64,000 nucleotides of DNA, taken from positions 124,001 through 188,000 of the forward strand of contig JBEKAB010000002.1 in the NCBI GenBank assembly GCA_050018415.1. Reading direction: 5' to 3'. Shown in pieces: positions 17,182 to 28,288 of the stretch. This DNA is from UBA1161 sp002311745. GTDB taxonomy: Bacteria > Planctomycetota > Phycisphaerae > Tepidisphaerales > Tepidisphaeraceae. Each line of letters starts with the position of its first letter. The stretch's first letter is position 1. The position numbers and the translations under genes were made by a program. A model generated the notes under the pieces. It worked only from the letters and a program-made list of their open reading frames with translations. It ran no database searches and was not told the DNA's origin.

Positions 17182-17753
17182 TCGACGAGCTCAGCGGCCG
17201 GCGGGCCACGCGCTGGCGCGAATACGCTTTTTTGCTCCTGTGCGTCGCCGTGGCCATCGCCTACGGAATCGTCAACGACCAGATCACCTCGCGCATTTCG
17301 TGGGAGTATTTCTATTACGGCAAGGAATTGGCGCCGATCCTCGGCCCGCAAACTCCGCCGGACGCGGGGGCGCTGCACTGGCAGGCGGTCCGCATCGGCG
17401 CGGAAGCGACGTGGGCGGCCGGGCTGATCGCCGGCGTCGCGATGTTGCTGGCCAACAATCCGCACCCGGGCCGCACGCAGCTTCGATTTTTCGCTCTGCT
17501 TGCCCGCTTGCCGCTGTTCATTCTCATCGTCGCCGCCACCGCCGTTTTGCTGGGCATCGCCGGGCGTTTCTTTCTGTTGAACTGGATCAGCCAGGATTTC
17601 CGTGACTTGGCCAGGTACAACCTGTGGCGTCCCCGCCGATTTATGACCGTGTACGGCATTCACTTGGGCGGCTATGTCGGCGGGCTATTGGGGATCGTCT
17701 ACGGCGTTTGGAGCATTCGCCGCCGGCGCCGTCGCGATGCTACGGTTTCTTGA
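17172..17753 (+). CDS. Polytopic membrane protein, unknown function
   Basis: A 193-aa protein with about four transmembrane helices: YAFLLLCVAVAIAYGIV, AAGLIAGVAMLLA, LPLFILIVAATAVLLGIAG and IHLGGYVGGLLGIVYGVW, ending in RRRRRR. I do not recognise the family. It overlaps the glycosyltransferase gene by ten bases, so it is probably co-translated with it. A role in envelope glycan assembly is a guess from position only. Confidence 0.75.
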   Translation: MQLIDELSGRRATRWREYAFLLLCVAVAIAYGIVNDQITSRISWEYFYYGKELAPILGPQTPPDAGALHWQAVRIGAEATWAAGLIAGVAMLLANNPHPGRTQLRFFALLARLPLFILIVAATAVLLGIAGRFFLLNWISQDFRDLARYNLWRPRRFMTVYGIHLGGYVGGLLGIVYGVWSIRRRRRRDATVS

Positions 17754-17784
17754 CACGCGTGGCGGCGTTTCGATACTCGTCGGC

Positions 17785-18933
17785 GTGAAACGAGTTTTCC
17801 CCGCAATCGCCATTGCCGTGCTGCTCTTGCCGGGCTGCAAAAGCGAGCAACCGGTGCCCGGCGCCGAATCCGCCGGGCAGCTTCCACCCATGGACAACGA
17901 GGTGGTGGCCACGGTTCGCGGCGAGGCCGTCACCCTCAAGGACCTTCAGCCCGTGCTCCTGCAAGCCTACGGCTTGAACGTGCTGCTGGCGATCGTGCAG
18001 CGCGATTTGGCCAAGCACGAGGCCGCCCAACTGCACATCGTCGTCACGCCCCAGGACGTGGACCAAGAGAGGACGTTGACCCTGGTGGCGCTGAAGAAAG
18101 CGGCCCTGCGGATGCAGGATGTGGCTGCCACGACGCAGCCGGATGAAGAGGATTTGAACGCCCAGGAAACTCAGCAGCTTTTGGATCAAGTGCTTGCCCA
18201 GCAGCGCATGAGCCGCGCGGAATTCGACATCGTCATGGAGACCAACGCCTACCTGCGCAAGATGGCCGAGCCGCAGGTGACCGCGCAGATGACCGAGCAG
18301 GCGGTGCGCAACCAGTTCAACGTGACTTATGGCGAGAAGGTGCTCGTGCATTACATCGTCTGCGGCAACATGGAAGAAGTGGCCCAGGTTCGGCGGGAGT
18401 TGGCGGCGGGCAAGAGTTTTGAGGATGTCGCCCGCGCCCGCAGCCGCGACCGTGCCTCGGCCGCCACGGGCGGCGAACTCCCCCCCTTCACGTTGCAGGA
18501 CAACCGCTTCCCGCCGGAATTCCGCCAGGTGGCGTTTCTGCTCAAAAAAGGGCAGGTCTCGGACCCGGTTCAGATCAAGCAGTACATTTACATCGTCAAA
18601 CTCGTGGATCGCATCCCGCCCGAGCATGCCAAGTTTGAGGATTATCGCGACGCGGTGCGGCGCGACCTGTACCAGCAGAGCGTGCAGGCGGCCATGGCCG
18701 TCATGCGCCAACGGCTGGGGCAAATGGCCCTGGAATCGCTCAGCATCAAGGACCCGGTGCTCCGCGAGCAGTGGGAAGAGCGCGTGGCCCGGAAGGATGG
18801 GCAAATTCGCGACATGCAGGAAATCCGCCACCATCTGGACCGAGAGCACGCACCGCCGACGACTTTGCCCGCTTTTGAAGCTCCAGGCGGGCCGGCGGCG
18901 CCACCGGCGACGCAGCCGGCCACGGCGCCGTGA
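17785..18933 (+). CDS. PpiC/SurA-type peptidyl-prolyl isomerase lipoprotein
   Basis: About 382 aa. GTG 17785 gives a classic lipoprotein leader, VKRVFPAIAIAVLLLPGC; ATG 17737 is the alternative start. The helical N-terminal region resembles SurA/PrsA chaperone domains. The parvulin domain is seen at VLVHYIVCGNMEEVAQVRRE, then KSFEDVARARSRD, TGGELPPF and KKGQVSDPVQ. The C-terminus is Pro/Ala-rich. It probably helps fold exported proteins at the outer face of the membrane. Confidence 0.82.
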   Translation: MKRVFPAIAIAVLLLPGCKSEQPVPGAESAGQLPPMDNEVVATVRGEAVTLKDLQPVLLQAYGLNVLLAIVQRDLAKHEAAQLHIVVTPQDVDQERTLTLVALKKAALRMQDVAATTQPDEEDLNAQETQQLLDQVLAQQRMSRAEFDIVMETNAYLRKMAEPQVTAQMTEQAVRNQFNVTYGEKVLVHYIVCGNMEEVAQVRRELAAGKSFEDVARARSRDRASAATGGELPPFTLQDNRFPPEFRQVAFLLKKGQVSDPVQIKQYIYIVKLVDRIPPEHAKFEDYRDAVRRDLYQQSVQAAMAVMRQRLGQMALESLSIKDPVLREQWEERVARKDGQIRDMQEIRHHLDREHAPPTTLPAFEAPGGPAAPPATQPATAP

Positions 18934-18987
18934 CGGCGCCGCATCGTTCCCCACAATCCCCTTTTCTCCGTTACAATTGAGGCCGTT

Positions 18988-20223
18988 ATGAACCAGACAC
19001 CTTTCAAAGTTGACGTTTCGCCGCGCATCGCCCGTTTGCCGCCGTACCTCTTTGGCCGCATCAACAAGATGAAGTACGAAAAGCGCGTCGCGGGCATCGA
19101 CATCATCGATCTGGGCATGGGCAATCCCACCGATCCGACGCCCGAGTCGGTCGTGCGGAAATTGGCCGAGGCCGCCCGCGACCCGCGCAATCACCGCTAC
19201 AGCGTGAGCAACGGCGTCATCGGCCTGCGCAGGGAAGTGGCCAAAAAATATCGCCAGAAATATGGCGTTGAACTCGATCCGGAAACCGAGGTGATCGCCA
19301 CCATCGGTTCCAAGGAAGGCTTCGCGCACCTGTGCCTGGCGCTGCTGGGTCCGGGCGACACGGCGATCGTGCCCGACCCGGCGTTTCCCATCCACATCTA
19401 CGCCGTGGCCATGGCCGGCGCCAACGTCATCCGCGTGCCCCTGGGCAACGACCAGGCGTTCCTCGACCGCATCGAGAAAATGATCGAGGGGCTTTACCCC
19501 ACGCCCAAGCTGCTGATTTTGAACTATCCGCACAACCCCACCGCCGTGACCATCGAGCCCGGTTTTTGGGAGCGGGCCATCGCCATGTGCCGGCGCCGCG
19601 GGATCATGATCATCAGCGACCTGGCCTACGGGGAAATCTGTTTCGATGGCTACCAGGCCCCCAGCTTACTGGCTGCCCAGGGGGCCAAGGATTTGGGCGT
19701 GGAATTCACCACCATGTCCAAGAGCTACAACATGGCCGGCTGGCGCATCGGCTACTGCGCCGGCAACGCCGAGATGGTCAAGGCCCTGGCGACGATCAAG
19801 GGATATTACGACTACGGCATTTTTGCTCCCATCCAGATCGCCAGCATCATCGCCATGCGCGAGCACGCCGACGCCCCGATCGAGCAGAGCAAGATTTACC
19901 AGCACCGCCGCGACGTGGTCTGCCGCGGCCTGGACCGCCTGGGCTGGACCTACGAAAAGCCGCGGGCCAGCATGTTCGTCTGGGCCCGCATCAAGGACGA
20001 GCATCTCAAGGGGCAGGGCTCGATCGATTTTTGTCTGCGCATGATGGACGAAGCGCAGGTGGCGTTGTCTCCCGGCCGCGCCTTCGGCGAGAGCGGCGAG
20101 AATTGCGTCCGCATCGCCCTGGTGGAAAACGACCAGCGGCTCAAGCAGGCGATGTCCAACCTGGATCGGGCCCTGAATCCCCGGCAACCGAAGCCGAAAC
20201 GGCAGAAGACGGCGACGGCTTAA
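18988..20223 (+). CDS. alaC: AlaC-type alanine aminotransferase (fold-type I PLP enzyme)
   Basis: A 411-aa class I/II aminotransferase that closely follows the E. coli AlaC pattern throughout: IARLPPYLFGRINKMK, DLGMGNPTDPTPESVV, ATIGSKEGFAHL and TMSKSYNMAGWRIGYCAGN. The PLP-binding lysine is K245 in SKSYNM. The reaction is probably pyruvate/alanine transamination with glutamate. LL-diaminopimelate aminotransferases are close relatives and remain an alternative. It is preceded by a 54-bp gap and stands between unrelated genes. Confidence 0.88.
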   Translation: MNQTPFKVDVSPRIARLPPYLFGRINKMKYEKRVAGIDIIDLGMGNPTDPTPESVVRKLAEAARDPRNHRYSVSNGVIGLRREVAKKYRQKYGVELDPETEVIATIGSKEGFAHLCLALLGPGDTAIVPDPAFPIHIYAVAMAGANVIRVPLGNDQAFLDRIEKMIEGLYPTPKLLILNYPHNPTAVTIEPGFWERAIAMCRRRGIMIISDLAYGEICFDGYQAPSLLAAQGAKDLGVEFTTMSKSYNMAGWRIGYCAGNAEMVKALATIKGYYDYGIFAPIQIASIIAMREHADAPIEQSKIYQHRRDVVCRGLDRLGWTYEKPRASMFVWARIKDEHLKGQGSIDFCLRMMDEAQVALSPGRAFGESGENCVRIALVENDQRLKQAMSNLDRALNPRQPKPKRQKTATA

Positions 20224-20299
20224 GCGCATTTCTTCATCCGGAGATCGCGCCTCATCGGGAAATGCTCGCAATAAGAAAGGGGAAAGGACCCTTTTGGCC

Positions 20300-20860
20300 A
20301 TGCAGCCCGACACCGATAAGCGACGGAACGGCTTTGCCCAAATCTACGCCCAACTGTTTCGCGATTTTCGGGACAAACCGATTCGAATCCTGGAGATCGG
20401 CGTCTTGAAAGGCGGATCGCTGTGGCTCTGGACGGAGTTATTCCCCCATCCGGAAACGCTCGTGGTGGGAATCGATCTGGAGATTCCAGAGGATCCGCTT
20501 CCGGCAAACGCCAAGGTCCATGTATGCGACCAGAATGATCCCGCGGGCCTGCAGCGGATCGTGGCGCAGTATGGCCCCTTCGATCTGATTTTCGACGACG
20601 GCTGTCATTTCACCAAGGAAACCCGACTCTGCTTCGAGACGCTGTTCTCGTCGGTGAAAGATAACGGCTATTACATTATCGAGGATTGGGCCGTGGGCTA
20701 TTGGGACGATCGTGATGTCCGGTATCGCGGCATGGTGGAGGTCGTCACCGAGATTATGCAGCAAGCCCCGGCCAAGTCGATCGATGCATTTTTGATCGCG
20801 CTGAACCCCGGCCGGACGTACGCCGTGTTTCGCAAGGGGACCACGGGTTGGAAACACTGA
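20300..20860 (+). CDS. Class I SAM-dependent methyltransferase-like protein
   Basis: About 186 aa with a Rossmann-like methyltransferase core: ILEIGVLKGGSLWLW as motif I, VVGIDLEIP as the acidic end of strand 2, FDLIFDDGCHFTKETRLCF and YIIEDWAVGYWDD. The pattern resembles the cephalosporin-hydroxylase/O-methyltransferase group seen in glycan and antibiotic clusters. ATG 20300 is chosen; an upstream TTG at 20294 sits closer to the AAGGA site and is possible. The acceptor is unknown. Confidence 0.75.
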   Translation: MQPDTDKRRNGFAQIYAQLFRDFRDKPIRILEIGVLKGGSLWLWTELFPHPETLVVGIDLEIPEDPLPANAKVHVCDQNDPAGLQRIVAQYGPFDLIFDDGCHFTKETRLCFETLFSSVKDNGYYIIEDWAVGYWDDRDVRYRGMVEVVTEIMQQAPAKSIDAFLIALNPGRTYAVFRKGTTGWKH

Positions 20861-20881
20861 CGCGCGGCGCTGGCCGCGTGA

Positions 20882-21880
20882 TTACGCCGCCGGGGCATCG
20901 GTGGGCAGAGGGGGCGAAGCCGGGGGTTCCGAGAGCTTTTCAAGCTGGATACTCTCGGCCGCGGTGGTTTTCCGCTGCTCGACCGGCGGCGCCTCGACGA
21001 CGATGCGCGTCAGGGGAAAGGCGCGGCGAATCCCCTCGCATAATTGCCCGCTGCGCGGCTTCCACCATTCGGCGGCCTTGCTCAACTGCGTCCGGGCCTT
21101 GCGAAGATTGGACTGCGAAAGACTCAGAATCTGCTCGGCGAGTTGCGGATGGTGCAGGGCCAGATCGCTATCAACGATTTCGCAAAGCATCCGCTCGCTG
21201 AGGACGACGTAGTCGTGCCAGAGTCCCAGGGCGTCCTGGATTCGCTTGAACAGGGTGGTGACTTCCCGCGGCAGGGGCAGGCCGTGGGCTTTGGCCATCT
21301 CCAGAGTGTAGCGCAGCGATTTGCCGGCGATGCGCCAAGCGTGCGGATCGTTCTTGCCCAGCGAGGCGGCCTGCTCCGCGAAGGCGTCGAGCTGGAGATG
21401 CACCGACTCGGCCAGCAGGTATTCGATCGCGTCGCGGGCCTCGGCGATCTCCTGCCGCAAGCCCCACCACGAGCCGAGCCGCGCCAGCATCCGCGGCGCA
21501 GGAGCCTGCTTTTGCGCGGCGGCGACCGCGGCGGCGCGGCACTCGGAAAGACGATTCTTCAGCCAATCCACCGCGGCCTTGGATTTGGCGTCCCTGACCT
21601 TACCGAGATGTTGCAGCATGACATCCAGATCGCGCAGCGGCCCAAGCTGTCTGCGTAGGCGGCGCGTGACGCGGTCGAACGGTTTTCGGCAGCGGGCGGA
21701 GACGACCGAATCCAGAAGCTGCGTTGCCGCCTTTAGACGGCGGGTTGCCACGCGGGCATCGTGCACCACATCGACGTCCTGGCCCTTCAGGGCGGGCGGG
21801 ATCAATTTGCGCAGGTCCTCGACCAAGGTGTCGAGGTATTTGAGCAGCGGGAAATTCGGTGCGGTTATCATCCGCGGCAT
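20882..21880 (-). CDS. CHAD domain protein
   Basis: A 332-aa helical protein with the conserved histidine-rich CHAD pattern: VDVVHDARVATRRLKAATQL near residue 40, RRLRRQLGPLRDLDVML, and a later WHDYVVLSERM. CHAD domains bind polyphosphate and often accompany CYTH triphosphatases; none is next to it here. The C-terminus (PPASPPLPTDAPAA) is a disordered tail. Convergent with the methyltransferase gene. Confidence 0.88.
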   Translation of the reverse strand: MPRMITAPNFPLLKYLDTLVEDLRKLIPPALKGQDVDVVHDARVATRRLKAATQLLDSVVSARCRKPFDRVTRRLRRQLGPLRDLDVMLQHLGKVRDAKSKAAVDWLKNRLSECRAAAVAAAQKQAPAPRMLARLGSWWGLRQEIAEARDAIEYLLAESVHLQLDAFAEQAASLGKNDPHAWRIAGKSLRYTLEMAKAHGLPLPREVTTLFKRIQDALGLWHDYVVLSERMLCEIVDSDLALHHPQLAEQILSLSQSNLRKARTQLSKAAEWWKPRSGQLCEGIRRAFPLTRIVVEAPPVEQRKTTAAESIQLEKLSEPPASPPLPTDAPAA

Positions 21881-21924
21881 TGTAACGGACTTGGGCCTTG
21901 GGCCGGAAAACCTTCTGCGGTTAG

Positions 21925-21953
21925 CTTCATGTTTGTTGGGAATTCGATATAAT
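21925..21953 (+). promoter_or_regulatory. Candidate promoter of lpxC-fabZ
   Basis: A perfect TATAAT at 21948-21953 lies 30 bases before the lpxC ATG in the divergent gap with the CHAD gene. The best -35 match 17 bases upstream, CTTCAT, is weak. Confidence 0.4.
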
Positions 21954-21983
21954 TAGGGGTTCTCCGAAGGATGCGAACCCGAA

Positions 21984-23312
<1,329 letters not shown>

Positions 23313-23313
23313 G

Positions 23314-24114
23314 ATGGCGAGCATTTCTTCCCTATCCTGTGTCGATCCCAAGGCGGTGATCGCCGATGACGTGCAGATCGGCCCGTTTTGCTGGATCGGT
23401 CCGGACGTGGTGCTGGGCGGCGGGTGCAAGCTGCTGAGCCACGTGGTCATCACCGGTTGTACCACCGTCGGCCGCAACAACGTGTTTCATCCCAACGCGG
23501 TGATCGGCGGCGAGCCGCAGGACAAGAAATACCGCGGCGAGCCCACCCGCCTGGAGATCGGCGACTCCAACCAGATCCGCGAAGGCGTCACCATCCACAT
23601 CGGCACCGACTTCGGCGGCGAATGCACCCGCGTCGGAAACAACAACCTGCTGATGGCCAACTGCCACGTCGGACACGACGCCCAGATCGGTCATGATTGC
23701 GTCCTGGCCAACAACGTCATGATCGCCGGACACGTGCTCTGCGGGAATCACGTGCACATCATGGGCGGCGCCGGCGTGCACCATTTCGTGACCATCGGGG
23801 ATTACGCCTACCTGGGCGGCGCAGCCCGCATCCACCACGATGTGCCTCCCTACGTGAAGGTCAACGGCGCCGATCAAGTCAGGGGATTAAACACGGTCGG
23901 GCTGCAGCGGGCCGGCTTCGCCCAGAGCGACATCGACGCCCTGGAGCAAGCCTGCCGGCGCCTGTTTTATCGACGCAAGCCCTTCGCCCGCGCCATGGCC
24001 GAATTCGACACGCTCAACGGCATCAACCCGCACACCAAGAACCTGGTGGCGTTTCTCCGTCGCCGCGACCAGGGCAAGCACGGCCGATACCTCGAGCGCT
24101 TCCGCACCGCATAG
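23314..24114 (+). CDS. lpxA: UDP-N-acetylglucosamine acyltransferase
   Basis: A 266-aa left-handed beta-helix acyltransferase, first step of lipid A synthesis. Hexapeptide repeats run through residues 10-190. The catalytic His lies in NCHVGHDAQIGHD (H121), and the family motif IGGEPQDKKYRGE is intact. The C-terminal helical domain, with LEQACRRLFYRRKPFARAM, is complete. The start follows the lpxC-fabZ stop after one base, so the two are one operon and indicate an LPS-type outer membrane. Confidence 0.95.
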   Translation: MASISSLSCVDPKAVIADDVQIGPFCWIGPDVVLGGGCKLLSHVVITGCTTVGRNNVFHPNAVIGGEPQDKKYRGEPTRLEIGDSNQIREGVTIHIGTDFGGECTRVGNNNLLMANCHVGHDAQIGHDCVLANNVMIAGHVLCGNHVHIMGGAGVHHFVTIGDYAYLGGAARIHHDVPPYVKVNGADQVRGLNTVGLQRAGFAQSDIDALEQACRRLFYRRKPFARAMAEFDTLNGINPHTKNLVAFLRRRDQGKHGRYLERFRTA

Positions 24115-24198
24115 CCCGCACCGCTCGCGTTTAAACGCCCCGGGTCTTCCGATATACTGCCCGGCCCTCTGGGCCATGGAACCAAAGGAGTTGCGGTT

Positions 24199-25881
24199 GT
24201 GTTCCGCATGTCCAATAAGCTGCAATTGATTGGTTCTTCGTTCTTCGCCCAGACGATGCGCATCTTCACCACCATGGTCATGGCCCGGTTCATCGGGCCC
24301 ACGGAACAAGGCGCGTATTTTCTTGTGTTGATCGTGTCGGGTTTTGTCGGATCGCTCGGCGACTTTTTTATCCCCCAGTCCCTCGTACAAATGCGCGGAT
24401 TCTCGGATCAGACGCTTTTGGACACCGGCCTGCTGCTGGAAGGCGGCATCTTCGTTTTTTATGGATTGTTCACCATCGGCGGCGGAATGGTGCTATCGCA
24501 CATGCACGGCGATCCGCGGCTTTGGAAATTGGCCGTTCTGGTCGCCCTCGCCAACGCTCTGAATGCCTTTTATTCCGTGCAGTTGGCCAACCTCAATCGA
24601 AATCTTCAATTTCGCTCGGAAAGTCGGCAGAACATCATTTTTTCGGTCTCTTCGGCGGTCGCGGGCATCATCCTGGCCTTGCTGGGCTGGGGGGCATTTG
24701 CCCTCGCCATGCAATTATTGGTGGCGCAAATCCTGGCCAACATCGCCCTGAGCATAAGGGTGCCCTTGCGGTGGCCTCGCCAGTGCTCCTGGGCGGCGGC
24801 CAAGCGATATCTGAAATTGGGCTTTCCCATGTCGATGGCCGGGTATGTCGGCAACGTGGAGGGAAGCATCGTCGGCATGGTGATCAATTCCGTGGCCGGT
24901 GAAACCGGCGTGGGGCTGTGGGGCAAGACCGTCCAGGTCCAACAGCTTTTCGCCCAAAACATCATGGCGGCGTTCCAACGAGTCGCCTATCCCTTGATCT
25001 GCCGTGCCACCACCAATCCCAGCCATATGAAAAAGCTGTTCGTTCGCGTCACCATCACGTTGATGCTGGTATCCATTCCGCTGACGGTGGTCGTGGCGCT
25101 CAACAGCCCGGCCATCATTCGCGTCGTCATGGGCTCCCAATGGATGGCGGCGGCGCCGCTGCTGCGGATCACCGCGTGGGCCATTCCCGCCGGCGCCCTG
25201 GCCTGCCTCGGCTATATGCTCTGCATGGCCCTGGGCATCACGGGTTCGGTGTTTCGGGCCAGCGCTTTGAACATCGTCGTTTTCGTGCCCTTATTGCTGG
25301 TCGCCCGGCGTTGGGAAATGGCGGGCCTGGCGGTGTGCTGGAGTCTGTCGCGGTACCTCATCGCTTGCTCGGTGCTCGTTTCCGCCACCCGCCGGTTGGG
25401 CGTACAGTTGCGCTTGGTGTGGCGTCAGGTATCCCGGCTGGCCGTCGCTGGCGCCGCCGGCGCCGCCGCGATGTTCGCGTTGATTCGAATCATACCCCCG
25501 CAATTGGTGGTGCCTTCGCATATTCGGTTACCCGGGGAACTTGCCTTATCGTGCCTGGTTGGCGCGGCGGCTTACGGCTTGGTTGTGCTGCTGATCGAAA
25601 GGGAGGCATTGGCTTACGCTTGGCGAATGGCGCGCGGCAGCAGCGCGGCCCCGGAAGATCAACCCGGCGAATCCGAACAGTTGCAGGCGTTGGCTGCGGC
25701 CCCCCTGGGACCGGCAGATTCAGCCGATTTCTTGCTGACCGCCGGGGCGCTCGGAGTCGATGGTAATCTGCAGTCCAAAATCATGGCCAACCCCGCGGAG
25801 AGCCAAAGCGCCGGCCAATCCGCGCTCAACGCCGCGCCCTCCGCCTCCACCGCTAACCCTGAAGGCCATGGGCACGAATAA
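24199..25881 (+). CDS. Polysaccharide flippase (Wzx/PST-like)
   Basis: A 560-aa polytopic membrane protein of the MOP flippase superfamily. Roughly 12-14 helices cover residues 1-480, starting with SSFFAQTMRIFTTMVMARFI and GAYFLVLIVSGFVGSLGDFF. It would flip lipid-linked glycan units across the inner membrane. GTG 24199 lies eight bases after AAAGGAG. The last about 80 residues are a Pro/Ala/Ser-rich soluble tail unusual for the family. It opens the polysaccharide locus. Confidence 0.85.
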   Translation: MFRMSNKLQLIGSSFFAQTMRIFTTMVMARFIGPTEQGAYFLVLIVSGFVGSLGDFFIPQSLVQMRGFSDQTLLDTGLLLEGGIFVFYGLFTIGGGMVLSHMHGDPRLWKLAVLVALANALNAFYSVQLANLNRNLQFRSESRQNIIFSVSSAVAGIILALLGWGAFALAMQLLVAQILANIALSIRVPLRWPRQCSWAAAKRYLKLGFPMSMAGYVGNVEGSIVGMVINSVAGETGVGLWGKTVQVQQLFAQNIMAAFQRVAYPLICRATTNPSHMKKLFVRVTITLMLVSIPLTVVVALNSPAIIRVVMGSQWMAAAPLLRITAWAIPAGALACLGYMLCMALGITGSVFRASALNIVVFVPLLLVARRWEMAGLAVCWSLSRYLIACSVLVSATRRLGVQLRLVWRQVSRLAVAGAAGAAAMFALIRIIPPQLVVPSHIRLPGELALSCLVGAAAYGLVVLLIEREALAYAWRMARGSSAAPEDQPGESEQLQALAAAPLGPADSADFLLTAGALGVDGNLQSKIMANPAESQSAGQSALNAAPSASTANPEGHGHE

Positions 25882-25917
25882 GCACCGACGGGCGTCGCCG
25901 GCTGGCGGTTTTATGCT

Positions 25918-27141
25918 GTGGTTGCGGTCCGTGATCGATTCATCAGCGCGAGGCAAGCCTTGAACGCCTCCACCGAAGCAACCCCAAATTCTGGGCAGGA
26001 TCGGCCCCTGCGCGTCTTTCTTGTCTGCACGGGAGTGGATCGGTACCGCGGCGGGTTCGAGACCTTTGCGCGAGAGTGTTTTGACGGTCTGTGCGGCACG
26101 CCGGGGCTGGACATTCAGTTGATCAAGGGCTCGGGTGGTGATCGGCCCGGCGAACAGCGCGTCTGGTGCCTCCTGCGTTCGACTCCGCTGGCGCGATTTT
26201 TGGCCTGGAGCACGCGGCGCAGCGGTTACGCCGTCGAGCAGTTCACATCGCTGCTTCCGGTGGCGCGGCGAATTCGCGCGCAGCGTCCGGACATCGTGTT
26301 CTTAAGCGATGAGAGCCTGCTGCGGCGGCTGTATCGATATCGGAAATGGATCGGCGTGCCGTTTCGGCTCCTGTTTTCCAACGGCGCCCCCTACGCCGGT
26401 CCGTTCCCCACGGCGGATCACGTGCACCAGGTGACGCCGCACGGCGTGGAAATCGCCCTCCAGCGCGGCGAGACGCGCATGCGACAGACGATGGTGCCCT
26501 ACGGCATTGCCGTTCCCGAGGGCGATCCGGCGGCGATCGATCCGGCGTTGGTGCAACGCGTCCGCCGCCAACTGCGGCTTCCCCTGGATCGGAAAATCGT
26601 GCTCAGCGTCGGGTGGATCAGCAGTTTTCACAAGCGGATGGATTACGTCATTTCCGAGGTGGCCGCGCTGCCGCCGCCGCGGCCCTTGCTCGTGCTCCTG
26701 GGCCGGATGGATCGCCGCAGCGCGCAGATCGTTCGCCTGGGCAACCAGCTTTTGGGCCCCGATGGTTTCCGAGCCCTTTCCGTCCCGCACCAAGAAGTGA
26801 CCGCGTATTACCAGGCGGCGGACGTCTTTGCCCTGGCGTCGCTGACGGAGGGATTCGGACGCGTCTACGCCGAAGCGATGATCGAAGGCTTGCCCTGCAT
26901 CGTCCACGATGATCCGGTGATGCGGTATGTCCTGGCCGAGGAGGGAACCTACGCCGATCTTTCGCAAAAGGGGGCGCTGACCCGGCGCCTGGCCGAACTG
27001 CTGGACCGCCCGCGCTCGGCGCAGGAGATGATTCGGCGACGCCAGAGCGTGCGCGATCGATTCGCATGGAAGGTGCTGGCCCCGGCGTATTTGCAGATGT
27101 TCCGTGCTTGCCTGCACGACCGTTCACTCGCCGCATCCTGA
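25918..27141 (+). CDS. Glycosyltransferase, GT4-like
   Basis: Up to 407 aa. Donor-binding half: IVLSVGWISSFHKRMDYVIS, then the EGFGRVYAEAM motif (the E-x7-E pair) in SLTEGFGRVYAEAMIEG. The start is uncertain. GTG 25918 is used here; TTG 25960, behind a GAGG site, would remove 14 residues that are not part of the fold. Its last 18 bases overlap the convergent GT2 gene. Confidence 0.85.
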   Translation: MVAVRDRFISARQALNASTEATPNSGQDRPLRVFLVCTGVDRYRGGFETFARECFDGLCGTPGLDIQLIKGSGGDRPGEQRVWCLLRSTPLARFLAWSTRRSGYAVEQFTSLLPVARRIRAQRPDIVFLSDESLLRRLYRYRKWIGVPFRLLFSNGAPYAGPFPTADHVHQVTPHGVEIALQRGETRMRQTMVPYGIAVPEGDPAAIDPALVQRVRRQLRLPLDRKIVLSVGWISSFHKRMDYVISEVAALPPPRPLLVLLGRMDRRSAQIVRLGNQLLGPDGFRALSVPHQEVTAYYQAADVFALASLTEGFGRVYAEAMIEGLPCIVHDDPVMRYVLAEEGTYADLSQKGALTRRLAELLDRPRSAQEMIRRRQSVRDRFAWKVLAPAYLQMFRACLHDRSLAAS

Positions 27142-28119
27142 ATAGATGGAGGCCGCGACCTCCGGCGGGATTTCCGTGGGACGATACGCGCGGTCGTATC
27201 TCGGCCGCCCACGATCCAGGATGGGCAGCAGCAGCGGGTGGACCATACGCCGTGCCAGGCGGGTGTGCCACGGTGGAATGTGATTGTGCAACGGGATTTC
27301 TCGCAGCGGGGTGTCCGGTTGCCAGTAGTAGAGCGGGCCGGTGTCGATGCCGCGTTGGCTTGCCAGGCCGATTTTTTGCGCGGCCTGGGAGGAGACCGAC
27401 ACCCCGTCCGCGTCCACCAATTCCTGACGCCAGTCCTGCACATTCCAATGTCCGCCGGCATGGGCCTTGAGCTGCATCATGGCCGCCCGCAGGCGAAAAC
27501 GCCGCTGCATCTGCAAGGGGTCGCGGTGAGGGTAATGGCGGATGGGAATCCGCTCTCGGGCCACGAAGCCGGCGTTATACGGAAAACTCTCGTGGTCGCT
27601 CCATTTCATGGTGCGGCGGTAGCGGAACATGCGCGGCTCGGCATAGGTGGAAATCTTGTAATAGCGGCGTCGCTGCTCGAGGGGGCGCTGCCGGTCCTGG
27701 GCCATGTCCACGCGGCCGGTCTCGTAATCCGTCACCTCCTGACGGGTTAAGCGGAAATAGTACCACTGGAGATATACGGCCGTTTCCAGTGGTCGCAGAC
27801 GCTGTGCCACGAATTGCGGCGGCGGAACGTGATAAAACTCGTCCGTGTCCGTCCTCAGCACCCAATCCCCACGCTCAAAACGTCCCCGATATTGCTCGAA
27901 CAACATGCCGCGCAGATTGTCGTCGAAAACTATCGGCCGGCTGAAAAACGGAACAATCCGCGAATCGCGCCGCGCATAATCCTGGATCACGTCCCACGTC
28001 CCGTCCACGCTCCCCATGTCCAAAACGTATAGCGCGTCGATCCAGCTCAGCAGATGTTCCAGGTTCTGCACGATGATGTCCATCTCATCGCGCAAGAGCA
28101 TCAGGCCGTGGAATCGCAT
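27124..28119 (-). CDS. Glycosyltransferase, GT2-like
   Basis: About 331 aa. The GT-A core shows MLLRDEMDIIVQNLEHLLSW, VLDMGSVDGTWDVI and RTDTDEFY, the last being the DxD-type metal motif. ATG 28119 is chosen because TTGGAGCGAC lies directly upstream; a longer frame to 28194 has no ribosome-binding site. This subgroup lacks the usual GT2 opening and resembles hypothetical planctomycete glycan genes. It ends 18 bases inside the convergent GT4 gene. Confidence 0.8.
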   Translation of the reverse strand: MRFHGLMLLRDEMDIIVQNLEHLLSWIDALYVLDMGSVDGTWDVIQDYARRDSRIVPFFSRPIVFDDNLRGMLFEQYRGRFERGDWVLRTDTDEFYHVPPPQFVAQRLRPLETAVYLQWYYFRLTRQEVTDYETGRVDMAQDRQRPLEQRRRYYKISTYAEPRMFRYRRTMKWSDHESFPYNAGFVARERIPIRHYPHRDPLQMQRRFRLRAAMMQLKAHAGGHWNVQDWRQELVDADGVSVSSQAAQKIGLASQRGIDTGPLYYWQPDTPLREIPLHNHIPPWHTRLARRMVHPLLLPILDRGRPRYDRAYRPTEIPPEVAASIYSGCGE

Positions 28120-28288
28120 GTCGCTCCAAAGAATAAACCACTTTTGGCCTATGGCCAGGAGTTGGAAATATACTGCCCGCACGGCGTGAGACAAAAGCGC
28201 ACCGGCGCCGATTCAATCGTTCCCTTGTCTCTGGTCAGCCACTTGGGCGGTGGTTTGACCGCGGTCGAGGCAGCGGTAGGATGACCCT

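Noticed and set aside
17740..19533. 597-aa minus-strand open frame
   Set aside because: It runs across two well-supported plus-strand genes (PpiC-type and AlaC-type) and has no family features.
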